In this document: piece by piece, positions 35,623-51,492 of the stretch
How the letters are laid out: each line of letters begins with the position of its first letter
How positions within the stretch are numbered: position 1 is the first letter of the stretch
Assembly (NCBI GenBank): GCA_002286715.1
Contig: NSJX01000011.1
Coordinates: forward strand, 504,106-568,105
Reading direction: 5' to 3'
Source: Dentipellis sp. KUC8613
Taxonomy: Eukaryota > Basidiomycota > Agaricomycetes > Russulales > Hericiaceae
Length of the DNA stretch: 64,000 bases
Made by a program: the position numbers and the translations under genes
Notes under the pieces: generated by a model
What the model was told of the DNA's origin: nothing
Database searches by the model: none
The model's input: only the letters and a program-made list of their open reading frames with translations

Positions 35623-38486
35623 ATGGCATCCGATGAAACGCATACAAGACCTCCAGTGGAGGAAGTCAAGTCAGTCTAGCCATTTGCACCCCCATACGCA
35701 GGCGTGCTTGCTGAATAGCGGGGCATACGCGTCTTCATCAAACCTGATACACGATTCAGGGCTGCATACCACCATCTGTTTCACTCGGGGCTTAGCCTCT
35801 CGAAGATCAAGGACGCTGCCCTGGGCGGGCGGCTGTTCGACACCCCAGACGATTCCAATGGGGTGCCAGGGAGGAGTATATCATGGAAGGTGCGCCAATG
35901 CTCCCTTTGTCTTGTACGATACATACGAAATGGAGCACGTTCGCAGATTTTCCTCACGCGCCCCCAACCACTGCACCCGCCCCCAGAAGAGCCGCCACTC
36001 GCGCACATCTACATCGAGTCGCACCGCAGCGCGCGCGCGCGCTACACGGCGCTGCTGCTCGAGAAGATGCGCGCGCCCGACGGGAGCTACGAAGACGGGT
36101 TCCGCGCGCCGGGGACGGACCTGCCGCCGCAGCGCGCGGGCGGCGGCGCGAGCAACCTCGAGAAGAACAACCCCCTCAGCCTGCACGACGAGGTATAAGC
36201 CTCCAGCAGGACGTGTTACTCGACTCACCATGCTTTGCTTTTGGCGCTGCAGAATCCGTGGAAGGAGTGGTTCGCGGCGATGGAGCTGCGCAAGACGATC
36301 TCGCAGGATGTCGAGCGCACGTGCGGCCGTCTCTTTTGTTGCATGCGTCCGTGCGTGTTGGCTGATGTGTGGTCTTTGGTGGGATAGGTTCCCGGATATC
36401 CCGTACTTCCGCTCGCCGGTCGTGCAGGCGCAGCTCATGAATGTTCTCTTCCTCTATTCGGTCATGCACCCCGCCATCGGCTACCGACAAGGCATGCACG
36501 AGCTGCTGGCGCCACTATACTACGCTTTGGACCACGACTCGCTCTCCGACGAGGACGTGCGGGACAACAGCGTCGACGCAGAGCTGGCGGAGATGTGTGC
36601 GCGGAGATGGGTCGCAGCGGACGCGTGGGTGCTGTTCGAGAGCGTCATGCATGGCGCGGGCAAGTGGTACGAGTGGCGAGAAACGCCGGAGGGCATGCAG
36701 GCTGCGGCGCCGGGATATGTCCACCTCAATGCGCCGGATGGCCAGATCCGTGTCGAGCCGTACGTCGCGCCCATCCTGCGCTCGTGCAATCGCATACAGA
36801 AAGAGCTGCTGAGGAGCGTGGATCCTGTGCTCTGGGAGCACATGCATGAAGAAGGCATTGAGCCTCAGATATACGGGATGTGAGTAGGCCGCGTTTTCTA
36901 GCAGGTTCTCTGATACTGATAATTCGGCAGACGATGGCTGCGGTTGATATTTACACGAGAGTTCAACATGCACGATGCCATGATACTCTGGGACGGCCTA
37001 TTTGCCGTGGACCCTTCCTTCGAACTCGCACATTGGATATGTGTGGCCATGCTGGTCCGCATCCGAAATAGACGTGAGTGGCGGTAGTTGTGGTGTTTCT
37101 CATTGCTCACATCTCTCCCTAGTAATACCCTCAGACTACAGCGCACAGCTGACATACCTGCTCCGTTACCCGACACCCCCAACCACTGTATTCCAACCAC
37201 CCACAACACCCCACCATGCTACTCTCCTCCTGCGGCAAGCCATCGCGCTGCAGCTATCACCGACCCCGGCCGCCGGCGCGGCCATTGTCTTCGAGAACCA
37301 TAATCTCCTCAACATCCCGGCAGAAGTTCCCGAGGCCCCAGCACCCCCACCACGCAAAATGAACAGGCCTGGCGATGCCCAGCGCCGCCAGAAGAACGCC
37401 TCTGGGAGCGATCTGCCGGGCACTGGGCCGAGGCGAAACGGGCATGGTCGGCAGCAGAGCTCCCAGGCGGGTCTGCCGGAGATGATCGCGAAGGGGTTGA
37501 TGGATCGCGGAGAGGCCCTCGGCATAAACAAGACATTTATGAACGCCGTCACCGAGATCAGAGTGAGTGCTCGAGCGATCCAAGCGTCACTGCATTCCTG
37601 TCCTCATCCGCGTTTTTAATAGCGCAACATACCCGACCTCGCGGCCAATCTCGTGCGAAGCCCTCCCGCGCACTCTACGTCGTTCGCTGCATACCCTCTT
37701 CTGGACGAGCGACCGCCAGAGGAGCGACCGCCTTGGGAACCACGGACACGCTTCGAGATGGAGCGCGACGTGTCGCAGATGTCCGCGCTGCAGAAGCAGA
37801 TGGGGCAGTCCGTCAGCTATATCGTCGACACGCTGTTGCAGGACGAGGGGGAGAACACGCCCCAGGATGAGCTGAAGAAGATCCAGGCGCGCAAGCGGGA
37901 GGCGCTCGAGTCGCTGGCGTATGTGCGAGATGTTCTCCTGGGGAGTGTGACGGACATCGAAGAGGAGCGATTGTTTGGCGAAGAGGAGTTCAAGCGGAGG
38001 AAGCAGAAGGCCGAGGAGGAGATTGCTGCCGCGCGAGCGACTTTCCAGAGGAGACCCCACGACGGTGCAATTATATCACCTCCCCCACCATCCCAGCCTG
38101 CGCCATTGCCAGCACTTGCCCACAACAGGTCGAATTTCCAGCCTCAGGCCCCAGCGCAAGCATTGCACTCGCCCACACGATCCGCATTCAACGCACCACG
38201 CATAGACCCGCCCAAGGGCCTCGCCTCGTCACTGTCGGCCCCGTCGTCAGGAGCCCCCCCTGTGAATACCCCTGCACGCGCGCCGTGGAATTACACGCGC
38301 TCTGATTTCTCGACGAACAGACCGTCGGGTTTCGCTGTGCCGACTTTGGCAGCTCCGCCGCGCGCGTCGAGGGCCTCGCCTCAGCCCATGGCGCCGTCAT
38401 ACCCTCCGCCGATTCCCGCGGCACGGCAGAATTCACGCGCTCAAAACCCGCAGGGGGGTGGGCAAGATCCGCTGGGTGTGCTGTAG
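35623..38486 (+). CDS. TBC-domain Rab GTPase-activating protein (TBC1D5-like)
   Basis: TBC proteins switch off Rab GTPases in membrane traffic; TBC1D5 acts with retromer on Rab7 at endosomes. The first exon is tiny (MASDETHTRPPVEE) and splices to RVFIKPDTRFRAAYHHLF, LSLSKIKDAALGG and GRSISWK. The TBC domain has both catalytic fingers: the Arg finger in ISQDVERTFPDIPYF, restored by splicing across an intron, and the Gln finger in IGYRQGMHELLAPLYY. LWEHMHEEGIEPQIYGMRWLRLIFTREF and the FAVDPSFELAHWICVAMLVRIRN helix complete it. The C-terminal half has a coiled-coil-like Glu/Lys/Arg stretch (about 37850-38050) and a Pro/Ser-rich tail ending GGGQDPLGVL. The arrangement, with an insertion inside the TBC domain, matches TBC1D5 rather than simple yeast Gyp proteins. 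Confidence 0.85.
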
Positions 38487-38770
38487 GAGGGATATATACC
38501 ATGATTGTATAGCGGGATCTAGGGTAACGTAGAGTGTACTTGGTATAAGTAATGGATGGAGAGAATTGCACATGAAAAGGGGAGACCCGTCGTCGTCCGG
38601 GCGTGGGCGAAATCACAGTCGTGTGATTGGCGGAAGGGCTCGGCCACAAACGGTCGCGGCGTCATCAACTTGTTCCGGCACCCGGCCTCGCCAGTCACGG
38701 CCTTCCCCATCCTCTTTTCTCCTCATCCTCCTCCTCCATCCTCCTCTTCCCTCCTCCATCCCTCCTCCCC

Positions 38771-41291
<2,521 letters not shown>

Positions 41292-42180
41292 GCGCGCTGC
41301 GAGAGAGGGATTGGAGGGGCCATGGATTCTTTAGGTCTATTGTTGCGTCGATTGTTGTAACCACAGCTTTCCTAATTCTGCATTCTAGTTTACTGCCATG
41401 TGCACCGCGGTAGCACACGGAACTTTTTTTTCGGTGCCTGTAGAATTCGAGGCACGATATCTTCGGGTTGTAGAGTCATGGACGCGTTCTCGGCCAATAA
41501 AGCAACCTTCACATCGTGTGTGCCACCGGCCACGCTTAGGCAGGTTGTTTATCCACCATGGGTGTTTATTGAACGTCGAGCCTCGACGCTCGACGCGGGG
41601 CCTTGATTAGCAACGGTCCAAAGCAACAGCCGAGAACCTGCCCATAATTTACTTCGCCTCAAGAGTGATGCGCCCATTGCTACCCATTGGCATTGCTATT
41701 GCAGCACGGAAGCTGCGAGGTCAGTACATATCACAGCTGATAGCCTTCTATAGAGGTTTGTCGGCGGAAGGGCCCACCCGTCGCAACATGGGCGGGAGCA
41801 ACCGCAATATGCTCGTACCTACGGCCGCCCTCGAGTATATCACCGGCCACCTGGCTGGCGCCCGAAGTCGATGGCCGACGCAAATCATCCCCGAACGCCC
41901 GGCGAGGCCCGACGAATGAGGTAAGGCTCGACTACGGAGGATCTGAAGTCGGGGAACACCCCCTTACCCGCAGCGCAAACTTCACACTCATTTAGCCATC
42001 GAGAAACATGTGATGACCGAGTGCCGGCGGGACTGAGGCCTTTCTCTATATAAACCGCGTGAGTATGTGCCCGGAATGGTTCCGTATAAAGACTCTTTGA
42101 GCTCGACGGTTCGCACGACGCTGGGCTAGTGCAACGCAGAGGATATCGGTTCTCCTCGTACTTCAGAAGATACACTCAAG
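41292..42180. other. Intergenic: SDH1 3' flank and aldehyde dehydrogenase promoter
   Basis: About 890 bp. An AATAAA at about 41502 may serve SDH1. No credible coding exon was found. The right end carries the ALDH TATA box. Confidence 0.45.
42047..42054 (+). promoter_or_regulatory. TATA box of the aldehyde dehydrogenase gene
   Basis: TATATAAA lies 127-134 bp upstream of the start codon, leaving room for a leader of roughly 100 nt. Good match to the consensus at a plausible distance. Confidence 0.6.
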
Positions 42181-44635
42181 ATGGGGCTCCCAGAATTTGT
42201 AGAGACGCCTGTGGAGGATATTGAACTCGTACGTGGTTTTTTTGCTCATTCCGGTATTGGTCTTTGAGAGAACTTTGGTTGTAGATTCGCGAGGAACTGG
42301 GGCGGTCGTTCAAGCAGGGCAGGAGCAAGACTCTTGAGTTCCGCAAGCACCAGCTGCTCTCGCTTGGATACATGATCCAGGACAACATCGAGGCGTTCCA
42401 GGAGGCTCTGAAGCTTGGCATCGGCAGAGGTGCCCTCGAGACAAACATGTACGTGATTTCTTCCTGAAACACTGCTCACGACTGAGGTTTCCCCATGTTT
42501 TCAGTCTGGAACTGAGTGGAGCGTTGGCGGAAATCAAGACGTGCTACGACTACGTCGAGTCGTGGATGCAAGACGACAAGATCCCCTTCCACCCGAACTG
42601 GTTCGCCATGCGGCCCCGGGCCAGGAAGGAGCCCAAAGGCGTCGTGCTCATCATCGTCCCGTTCAACGTTCCCATCTGGCTTGCATTCATCCCGATGGCA
42701 CGCCGTTTTCCTCTCGCTGGCCCCACCGATGCGCCGCTAATATTGCGTCTGATGTGACAGGCTGGCGCCATTGCTGCAGGGTGCTCGGTGGTGCTGAAGC
42801 CTTCGGAGCTGACTCCACATTTCGCAGCCCTTGTTGGCGAGCTCATTCCCAAGTATCTGGACCCGACGCTGTATGCCGTCGTCAATGGCGGTATTCCCCA
42901 GGTCACTAGGGTAAGCCCCTTACCTACTTCACGCTCCCGTATGCAAACTGATGCGTTGGGACTTTCAGGCTCTTGAGCTCCCCTGGGATCACAGTACGTT
43001 GGCGCTTAGATATACTGACAGGCTTTGACGGTATTTAACATTATATCTTAGTCCTATACACCGGTGGCGCACGCGTTGCGCGGATTGTCTTGGCTGCCGC
43101 AGCTAAGACGTTATCGCCCGTCAGCACAGAGGTATGCGGTCCATTTCATCTTGCTATCCAAGAGCCCCCCTAACTCTGCATGCTGTCGTATCTCACAGCT
43201 CGGCGGGAAGTCACCATGCATCATTGACTCCAACTGCGACCTTACCACGTCGGCGAGGCGCCTCCTCTGGGGCAAGATAACCAACGCAGGCCAGGTGCGT
43301 TTGACTCATGCTCACTATATCTGTGTTATCGAACCTAGGTTTGTATCAGGTTTGCACATCGCCAGACTACGCTATCGTAGAGAGAAGCTTCGCGCCAAAA
43401 TTTGTCGAAGCGTTGATCAAGACGTACGTAGTCTCCTTCTGTCCCTACTGACCGGCAAATGGTTAATTGTCTTCATCAATAGTCTCAATGAATTCTTCCC
43501 TGACGGTGCTGCTGCTTCTGACTGCTTCGCCCGTCTCATCTCGCCGGCACATTTCCAGCGCGTGAAGGGCATTCTTGATACCACGCGCGGAAAGGTTGTA
43601 TATGGCGGGAAGACTGATGAATCTCAGAAGTTCATTGAGCCTACTATCATTCTCGACGTGAAGGCCGATGACCCGACATTGGCAGAGTGCGTGTCCTTTC
43701 TGTCCAAGGCGGTTGCATGGTGGAGGCTAACGCTACTTTTAGCGAAATTTTTGGGCCTTTGCTTCCTATTGTGCTCGTTGATAGCACTGATGAAGCCATC
43801 AACTTTGTGAACTCTCGGTATGTTTCCCCGGAAATATGGCGCATGTCATGTTCTCACCCGGGACGCAAGGGATCACCCGCTTGTGGTTTACGTGTTCTCT
43901 AAGTCTGATGAGTTCAAGGAGAAAGGTATGGTTATGGTAGCTCTGGACTGGTCACAATGAGTCTAACAGCTTAACTTCAAGTGTACCGCAACACGTCAAG
44001 TGGTACCCTGTCCTCGAACGAGACGCTCCTCCATGCATTAGGTATGTTGTTGTGATGTTTGCGGTTTCGTCGTTGTGCTGATTTTGTACTCAGTTTACGG
44101 TGTCCCCTTCGGCGGCATTGGGCCTAGTGGATGTACGTGATTATCTTTGATGCAGTATCAAAGACGCACTCTAACCGATATTTCCCTGGACCAACAGCCG
44201 GAGCACACACTGGCAAATTTGGGTTCGATATGTTCACGTATACAAGAGGACAGATGGACTGTCCCAGCTGGTTCGTGCAGTCGTGTTTCTTCTATGTGTA
44301 CAACTGACACTTGGTTCTTAGGCTCGATTACCTCCTGAAAGGACGCTACCCCCCGCATACCGTACGAGGCCTTCCTGCCTTTTTTGACATCGACATCTCA
44401 TAATATTCCACAGGTGGCGTCTACTAAGCTGATGGGCACTCTGGTCTTCCCGAAGCTCCCTGCTCGCCCTCTTCCGCTTTCCAACAGCAAAGCCCTTGCG
44501 AGGTTCAAGAAATCAAGCGCGTGGACGACCTGGCTGCTGATTGCTCTTGCTGTGGCGGGAGTGAGTGCATTCCAGGCCAGGCAGGGTGGTCTATTTGCAC
44601 GCGTTCTGGATTTCATCCAGGCACGACGTGCATAG
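42181..44635 (+). CDS. Fatty aldehyde dehydrogenase, ALDH3 type, C-terminally membrane-anchored
   Basis: This enzyme oxidises medium- and long-chain aldehydes to fatty acids with NAD(P)+, at the endoplasmic reticulum or lipid droplets in relatives. Exons spell [22 protein letters not shown], the coenzyme-binding [26 protein letters not shown] and [12 protein letters not shown]. The catalytic Glu is in [12 protein letters not shown] and the catalytic Cys in [11 protein letters not shown]; introns fall just inside both and splicing restores them. [24 protein letters not shown] and [11 protein letters not shown] complete the fold. The C-terminal segment [17 protein letters not shown] is a hydrophobic tail anchor followed by a basic end. 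Length and lack of an N-terminal leader fit the ALDH3A2/Hfd1 group. About fourteen introns make it one of the most fragmented genes here. Confidence 0.92.
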
Positions 44636-45024
44636 ATCTTGACAAGGCTAGCAGATTTTTGATGGGCGAGGACCCATCTAGATATCATTTCTCGAGCGTG
44701 ATAATACCTGACCCTCAACCGCAGGGTAGACCCCACTCCTTACAGCGCGCATCCATCCATTCATTAAATAAGCATCTTGGACATTTTGTACCTTTACATT
44801 TCTTGCTATTTTTTGACATTTCTTGACTACATATACCGTATTGCTGGCATTGCCGTCTGTAGCATTCTATCGAAACGTCCACCTAATTTTAGGCTTGACT
44901 GAGCCCAATGCAGCCCATGCAGGCCTTACTTAGATGCGAAATGAAGTTTCAACAACTTTGACAAGTGTTTATCAGACTGAAGTACCAACATTACATTATA
45001 ATACACGCTCTCAGTCGCCGATAT
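44636..45024. other. Intergenic, convergent ALDH/GH95 3' flanks
   Basis: About 390 bp, AT-rich near 44760-44830, with nothing recognisable beyond probable 3' untranslated sequence. Confidence 0.5.
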
Positions 45025-48000
45025 CTATACGAGGAACCACCACAGCGACAGCATGAGGGCGTAGGGCGCACTCAAACCGGGCATCAATCGGGCAGCCCCA
45101 TTCTTTCCCTTTTGGAAGTCGGCGAGAGTGAAATTATGCGATCCACCTTGAGAAAACGAGACCCGCAGCGCGTGTGTTCCTCCAGCATAGCGCACGAATG
45201 CCATCGTCCCAGGAGAGCTTGTCACCCTGGCAGATTGGAGCTCGCCGTTCTCCCATGTCGCGTCGACGGTGAAGCCACCGCGGGCGCGCAGGCCCGAGAA
45301 CGAACCGCTATGCAATTCGTTCGGTAGGCAGGGAAGAAGGTGGATTTCGCCGTTGTGGGATTGGAGGAAAGCTTCGAGGATGGTGGCCATACCGCCTAGG
45401 TTGCTAAAAGAATAACTCAACTCAACGACAGTCTCGCGCATGATTGGCATGGATGATTTACTCACGCGTCAATTTGGAACTAGAAAGGACAGATTCAGTA
45501 ATGATATAGGCAAATGTCGAAAGACCTTACGGCACCGCCCGCGTTGGATAATAAGGCGCTCGAAAGGGCTCCCGTCGAAAACAAAGCACTTCGTTCAACA
45601 GAACATTAGCCCATAGAAAAATGGGAGAACGTGGTTTCAACGCACTTGATCTCAGACATTGTCTCATTTGCATCCAACAGCCGAGCCCAGGTACCTGCAC
45701 GCCATGCAATCGGCCTGGTGTCGGGGACGTCAGTTGCATGGCGAGACGACAGTCTCGAAAGCTGACCAGCCCCCATTTCCGATGCCACGATAAATGAGCG
45801 ATTGAGATGCTGCAATCGCAAGCGAATTGTTGAACCGTGGATCTATTTGGGCGCTGGGGTACACGGAATATAGATGTGAGATGTGCCAGAACGTTACATC
45901 TGGGGCCTATAAATGACCGAGTTAAAACATATAGGGGCTCGTATGTGATCAAACCTACAAGCAAATCCCAATCTTGGCATAATAATTGGTGGTGAGATGC
46001 GTTGAATGCCGAAACGCGACCAAAAGCTACTCACCTTCTAACCACTCCTGCAACTGCCCGGCAGTGCCGATTTGGAATGGTGGCAATTTGTCCCGGGTAT
46101 CTGAGATGTTCTTGGTGAAGTCTGATTCTTGTCCGAGTATGTTAGCGAGATACATGGTTTGATTAAATATATCAGAGATGAGCTGTTATGACCGCATATG
46201 TGAGTAACTCGACAATATTCCTTGGTGAGGACGCACAGAATTGTCTAGTGTAGGTCCCAATGTGATAGAAATGTTCGTGAGGAATGCATGTTCAGGGGAC
46301 AATGAAGGGCTGGTAATAAGCCAGCTGCAAGGGACGAGTAAGAAGCAAGTTTCGTATTCATGACAATCGGCGACTTACTTGCTCTCGTTGGGATGTGGTT
46401 GCAGTGTCTCGAGGAAAAACTGAGAAGCCCCTTGGAACAAAGGGTATATGCGAGAGGCATAGGTCATATTGGTGGGATCAAACCTTTTACTCGTGGTGAG
46501 CAAGGAAGAGGAATGGTGAAAATGTTGCTTACAGAAAATGCTCCCAGAGTGTCTGTAACTCCCAAGCGCCGCCCGTCGGCCAGAATCCATAGTACGCATC
46601 GTCAACTAGCAATAACCGCAGACGGCGGATCAGTGGAAGTTGCCAAGTGAACATTCACGGACATACTGGGCGCAGTCGCTCTCCATTGATCAGTGCTAGT
46701 GCAGCCGTCAGATGGGATGGCCCGAGTCTCGAAGGTTACGCGACTCGCTTACTTGTGGTGAAGCACCCAAGGTGCGCCTTGTCCAGGACCACCTCCTGTT
46801 CCTGATGCAGTACTACTTGCGTTATACATCACCTGGGCCGTTCTTGCGCCCGTTACAGAGATATCTTCGACAAGGCGAATTAGAGGCTCCACCATGTCGG
46901 CCATGTTTCCGACTTCTGCCCCCCAGCTACCGAAGTTTATTAGATTCGACCGCAGGAGATTATGTACGGAGAAGCCCACTAATTCATTTCTAAGTTTATG
47001 TTTGTTGTGAATTTGCTAGAGCGCCAGAAGCGTCGGCATAATTTGCGAGGAGGGGTCAATCTTTGCTTACCTGTCCCAGGGCGCATCTAAATCTGTCTGC
47101 CAGATTCCCTGAAACAGAGTGATTCACATTTCTTGCATCAACGAAGGCGATGTTCGTACCTGCAGATTGGCGGGTTGCGCCCCACCTCTACTAGAGCTGA
47201 TCAACAAGTAACGACCTAGCTGCACATACAGACTAACAAGCCCCGCATCGACCTGTGTCCCGTTTTGCGGTATCCTTTGATCGGTGGGCATAGAGGCCGA
47301 TGCAGACGATCCACTCGGAGACAAATCGAAAGAAACGCGAGAGTAGACGGACGAGTGCGACTGTATATGGTCCGACTTGAGCGTATCATAGTCCGTCGAC
47401 GAAATCGCGCTGAACACATCCGTGTTGCGTTGGGCCGCGTCGCCCGAGACGTCGTTGTAGTTCACGAAAGAGGACGCAATTGAGATGAGCATCACGACCT
47501 CGTCTGCCCCGCCGATGGCCATGAAGCTCTCCACCGTGCCACTCGCGTTAATGGGGGTCATCGAGCCGGCGCCTGGTAAGATGACTTGCATGCGACTCTC
47601 ATAGTTGAGTCCACCAGGGATCGTGCCTCCGCCCGCTGGCGAGTTCCCGGCAGTGAGAGATACTATGTTACCGGCCGAGCGCGTAGACGTGTTGGGCATC
47701 GGGGAGCTGAGTGACGCATTGAGGAAGTACCTGCCGGGCTGGGAGGCGGAGAGACGGACGACGATGGCCTGTGCGGGAAAGCTCACGAATGCTTCTCGAG
47801 TGTAATCTACGCCGCCCTGCAGAAGACGTTACTACTTCAGTACAGCCGGCCATGAAGCTACTGACTTGAGTGTATGTGAGAGTTGTAACAGCGGTGCTCA
47901 GGTCGAGCTGTCGGCGGTAGTTCGTTATTGGATCGGCGCTGACGGAAATATTGAGCAGGAGGGACCCGGCGGTCTGATACGCCGCTATCAGATTAGATGA

Positions 48001-48523
48001 ACATCAGCCGTCGATTCACGCAGACGCCTATGATATTTGTATTTTGCATACCTTGACCCGGAGGCGTGCCCATACAGTGCGCATTAAGAAACTGCTGCGC
48101 CTCCTGCCACGAACCACTGTTGACCAGGGCCCTCGCGTCGTCGAGAAGGGCAGAGCATCCCGTATTCGCGGGGTCATAAGGCGAGCCTGACCAAATCTAG
48201 CGCAATTGAAGGCCGCGGGTAAGTGACTACGTTTGGCGCTGGCTGAGACAAAGAGATAAGGGCACACCGAATCTTCATTGAGCGCGAATCTGTCATTGGC
48301 AATGACGCCGTAGTGGGCAGCACCTAATCGACCGTTTCCTAGAAGTAGCGTCTCACTAGATTCCGGTGTTAGACAATGATTCAGATTGACTTTATACCGA
48401 GCTAGTTCGAAGGACGTACATGAGAGTTGTGGCTGGCTGCTGAAACCAGAGCACGCTCTCTGCGGCCTTGACGACACGAAACGCGCAGGCTGCAATGACA
48501 AGACAAAGGAGAGAGTCGACCAT
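45025..48523 (-). CDS. Secreted glycoside hydrolase family 95 enzyme (alpha-L-fucosidase type), possibly GPI-anchored
   Basis: GH95 enzymes cleave terminal alpha-1,2-fucose or alpha-galactose by an inverting mechanism. The ATG at 48523 gives a signal peptide (MVDSLLCLVIAACAFRVVKA). Then follow LWFQQPATTL, ESSETLLLGNGRLGAAHYG and NDRFALNEDSVW-type sequence, the conserved start of GH95. An N-terminal beta-sandwich follows with ESFMAIGGADEVVMLISIASSF and NYNDVSGDA. The central alpha/alpha barrel is cut by many short introns (about 45480-47120), and I could not place every exon. The last exon has QSHNGEIHLLPCLPNE and LRARGGFTVDATWENGEL, the typical GH95 C-terminal beta domain. It ends with a hydrophobic stretch, APYALMLSLWWFLV, after a small-residue region: a layout that fits a GPI-anchor signal. 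Confidence 0.88.
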
Positions 48524-48988
48524 GGTACCTTGGGCAGAGACAAAGGACCATGCAGTTCGCAGTCAAGCCGCGGTGTGTACGGCCCTCCTGCGCATGACAT
48601 CGATGTGGGTAGTTAAGGTTAGTAGACCGTCTATATATGGCTGTAATAGGAGTTAGGGGGGCGCCAGGCCTTGCGCATATAGCATGTCCGACAAAGCCAC
48701 GGCGTGAAGGTACGCCTGCAGGCGACCATGCGTTCTGTTTGACTGTCAGCACTGTCGTAAAGAACATAGACCAAGAGCGTTCGCCGCGCCAAGCCGCGTC
48801 GGCAGCGGCTTCTCAATCCCGCACCACGCCCGAGTATGTTCCTGACTGCGGTCGGTTCGAGCCCACAATGTCGCAGATAGATATTCGACCAAACCAATAA
48901 TACGATACTTAAACGCGAAGACGAACGGGAGCAGAGTAGTGAGTACAAGGCAATCAAGAATGGAAATAGCACCTCCTGTGCAGACTGG
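48524..48988. promoter_or_regulatory. GH95 promoter region and SPF45 3' flank
   Basis: About 465 bp. On the minus strand a TATATA element (48632-48637) sits about 110 bp upstream of the GH95 ATG. A perfect 12-bp palindrome CGCCTGCAGGCG lies near 48713. No coding signal. Confidence 0.45.
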
Positions 48989-51338
48989 TCAAGCCAACGG
49001 TCCGTCAAATGCAAATTGCCCGAAGAGCCGCTCGGAGAAGTATCTCGCCCGGACAGCCCGTCCACCAAAGAACCTTCCGTCCAGCTCGCGCACCGTCTTC
49101 CAAGCTCCAGCGGGACCTGCGAACAGCACGAATATGCGCACGGCATCGTCAGGATTCGGAGGCGGCGGGTTCACAGGGTGAACGATGACGCGTTCGACGG
49201 TTCCATTCTTCGAGCATTCGTCTCCTGCGGAACGCAAGTTTGCGGTTAGCCAATATGAAAAGAGGAACCTCATTCACATGCAGGAGGGCAGAGGTGCTAG
49301 AGCAGAAACGTACCGATTTCCTCACGCAAGTCCTCGTCGTATACATCCTCCAGGTCCACCATGTTGGTCAGCACGATCACCCTGCTCGGCTCTCCGAAGC
49401 GTTCACGATCTTCCCTCGCCTTCTGGTCTTCGTTCGCATTCACAATCTTGCCCATCTTGGAAGCTACGTTTCCAGTCTTCCCTTCGCCCTTGCCGCCTTT
49501 GTTCCCGGATTTGCCCGCTTTCACTTGCTCAACGCTCAGCGCATGGACTATGCCCGAGCCATCTGCGCCAAGGCCCTGCCCTTCCTTGTGCCCCCACTTG
49601 GCCATTAGACGGGCAGCAAAGCCGGCAGGGTCAGGTCTGGCGAAAGGATGATTATCAACACAGGCAGAGACACCGGGGAAACAAAAGGAACGTACCTCCT
49701 CGATGGACCTGGCTCTTCCTCTTGGAAACTGGAGGAAGCACCTGGTGGCGGCGTAGGAGAGTGTGAAGCTTCTGCACCCGGCGGAGGCGCCAGCGCTTTC
49801 AATTTAGCCGCAATTGCTGCAGCGGCATTCCTACTGTTCCTCACTCTCTCCTCGAATTCTGAATTACCGCTCGCAGGGGCGAATGCTGGGGGCGGAGCGG
49901 GAGCCGCGGGAGGGGCGAACGGATTGTATGCTAGGGGAGCAGGTTCAGAAACCACCGGGGGCGATGGTACGCGAGGGGGCATTGATGATAGAGCAGCACG
50001 GCGCAGGTAGGCTTCATCACCTGTCTCAACTGGCGGAGGAGGATGAGGCGGAGGATTGGATAATGCCATGCGACGTAGATATGCTTCTTCACCGCTCTCA
50101 ATGCGCGAGGGTGGTGCAGGAGTACCGACGCTGGGTATGGGACTAGCTTCCGTTGCCGCATGAGGCGGCGGTGGCGACACGAATGCAGGAGGTGCAGTGA
50201 CAGGTACCGCCGGTTCCAGAGGTTGAAAGCCAGCAGACATCGCGAGTCGTCGCTGGTAAGCTTCATCGCCCGTCATGTTGACGGGTGCTGCAGATGAAGC
50301 CGGATCGCGAGGTGCGCTACCAATGCCCCGAGGACGATCGTCATCTTCGGCATTCCAACGGTCGTCGTGGTCATCATAACGACCTGAGCAAAGATCAGTA
50401 TGTATGAGCGCCAATGAATGCTGAGCATAGGCATACCCGATTTCCTCGGCCTGTCGTCTTCAGAGCCAGACTCTGTATAGTCACTGTAGCTATTGCTACG
50501 CCGCATCCGTTTTCTCTCATCTAAACGGCGCTGCTCGGCCATCCGCTCTCGCCTCTCCTCTCGATCCCTGCGCTTCCAGATCTTGAACTCGTTGTAATCA
50601 TTGGGCCTCAATGGGTCGTACTGCTCTGTCGGATCCCAGACGGCTAGTTGCTGGACGTTCTTGTTCTGGAGACACATGCCAATTCATTCCGAGATGCAAC
50701 GTCGTAGAATAAGAAAACGCACCTTCTTTTTCTTTCCACCGCCACCTCTCTTCTTCCCACTAGCTTTGAAGCCATTGACATCTTCGTCCAAGATCATGGA
50801 AGGAGGTTTCACCTTCTTCCCCCAGCCTGTCTTCTGGCTTGGTGCATCTTGTGCTGGAACAGGCTTGGGCTGCTCGATGAGCGTAGGCGGTGCGGATACG
50901 ACGGCCGTCGAAGACAAGACCGGTGGCGCACTGACAACGCCGACCTGCGAGAAGATAGCAGGTGGGGGAGGCCTGGCTCCGGTGGCCGGTTTGGCCTTCT
51001 TCTTGACTGGCGCAAAAGCAAGCGCAGCGGACCATCCTTGATACGATCCGGAGCGACGGGCAATGGAATACGTTTTTGAGTAAATTGTTTAAAGGGCAAG
51101 CGGTGCAGTAGCAGAACTAGATACCGGCTGTGGGCTTGCTAGGGCCTGAACCTGCGTCGGGTGGGGCTGCTTGGGCAGCGGGTGCCGGGGCGGCGACAGG
51201 GTTGGCGGTCGCAGGAACATTTTTGTTCTCTGTAGTTGCGATTGAAGATGAAGTAGGATCTGGCGAGGCTGAAGAAACGAAGGCGGCACCAGAGGAGAAC
51301 TGGATGCCGCCATAGAGACCGCCTGCTCTGCTCGACAT
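48989..51338 (-). CDS. SPF45: Splicing factor SPF45 (RBM17) homologue
   Basis: SPF45 acts in pre-mRNA 3' splice-site choice in the nucleus. The ATG at 51338 starts [17 protein letters not shown], as in family members. Next come a Pro/Ala-rich region, a [19 protein letters not shown] block ([14 protein letters not shown]) and [19 protein letters not shown] with an Arg/Glu-rich helix. Three copies of a G(D/E)EAYxRR motif lie within Pro-rich linkers (about 49980-50290). The G-patch reads [19 protein letters not shown]. The C-terminal UHM-type RRM has [32 protein letters not shown] and RIFVLFAG, and ends [28 protein letters not shown]; the RxF motif is present. The 5' end faces the IAH1 esterase 154 bp away. 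Confidence 0.93.
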
Positions 51339-51492
51339 GGTGGTGGTCACACTGCAGATGCGTGGGAACTCTGACTGCGCTCTTTCACAACACTCGGTCT
51401 TTGCCGGCCGGCCTCTCGGTCAGATCGAGGTACCGATAGCTCACTTGCTCGCCCCGCGTACAAGTCAAGCAACCATACTAGACTCACAAGAA

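Noticed and set aside
48836..48866. tRNA-like T-arm (GGTTCGAGCCC)
   Set aside because: The flanking bases do not form the T stem and no acceptor, D or anticodon arms are found around it.
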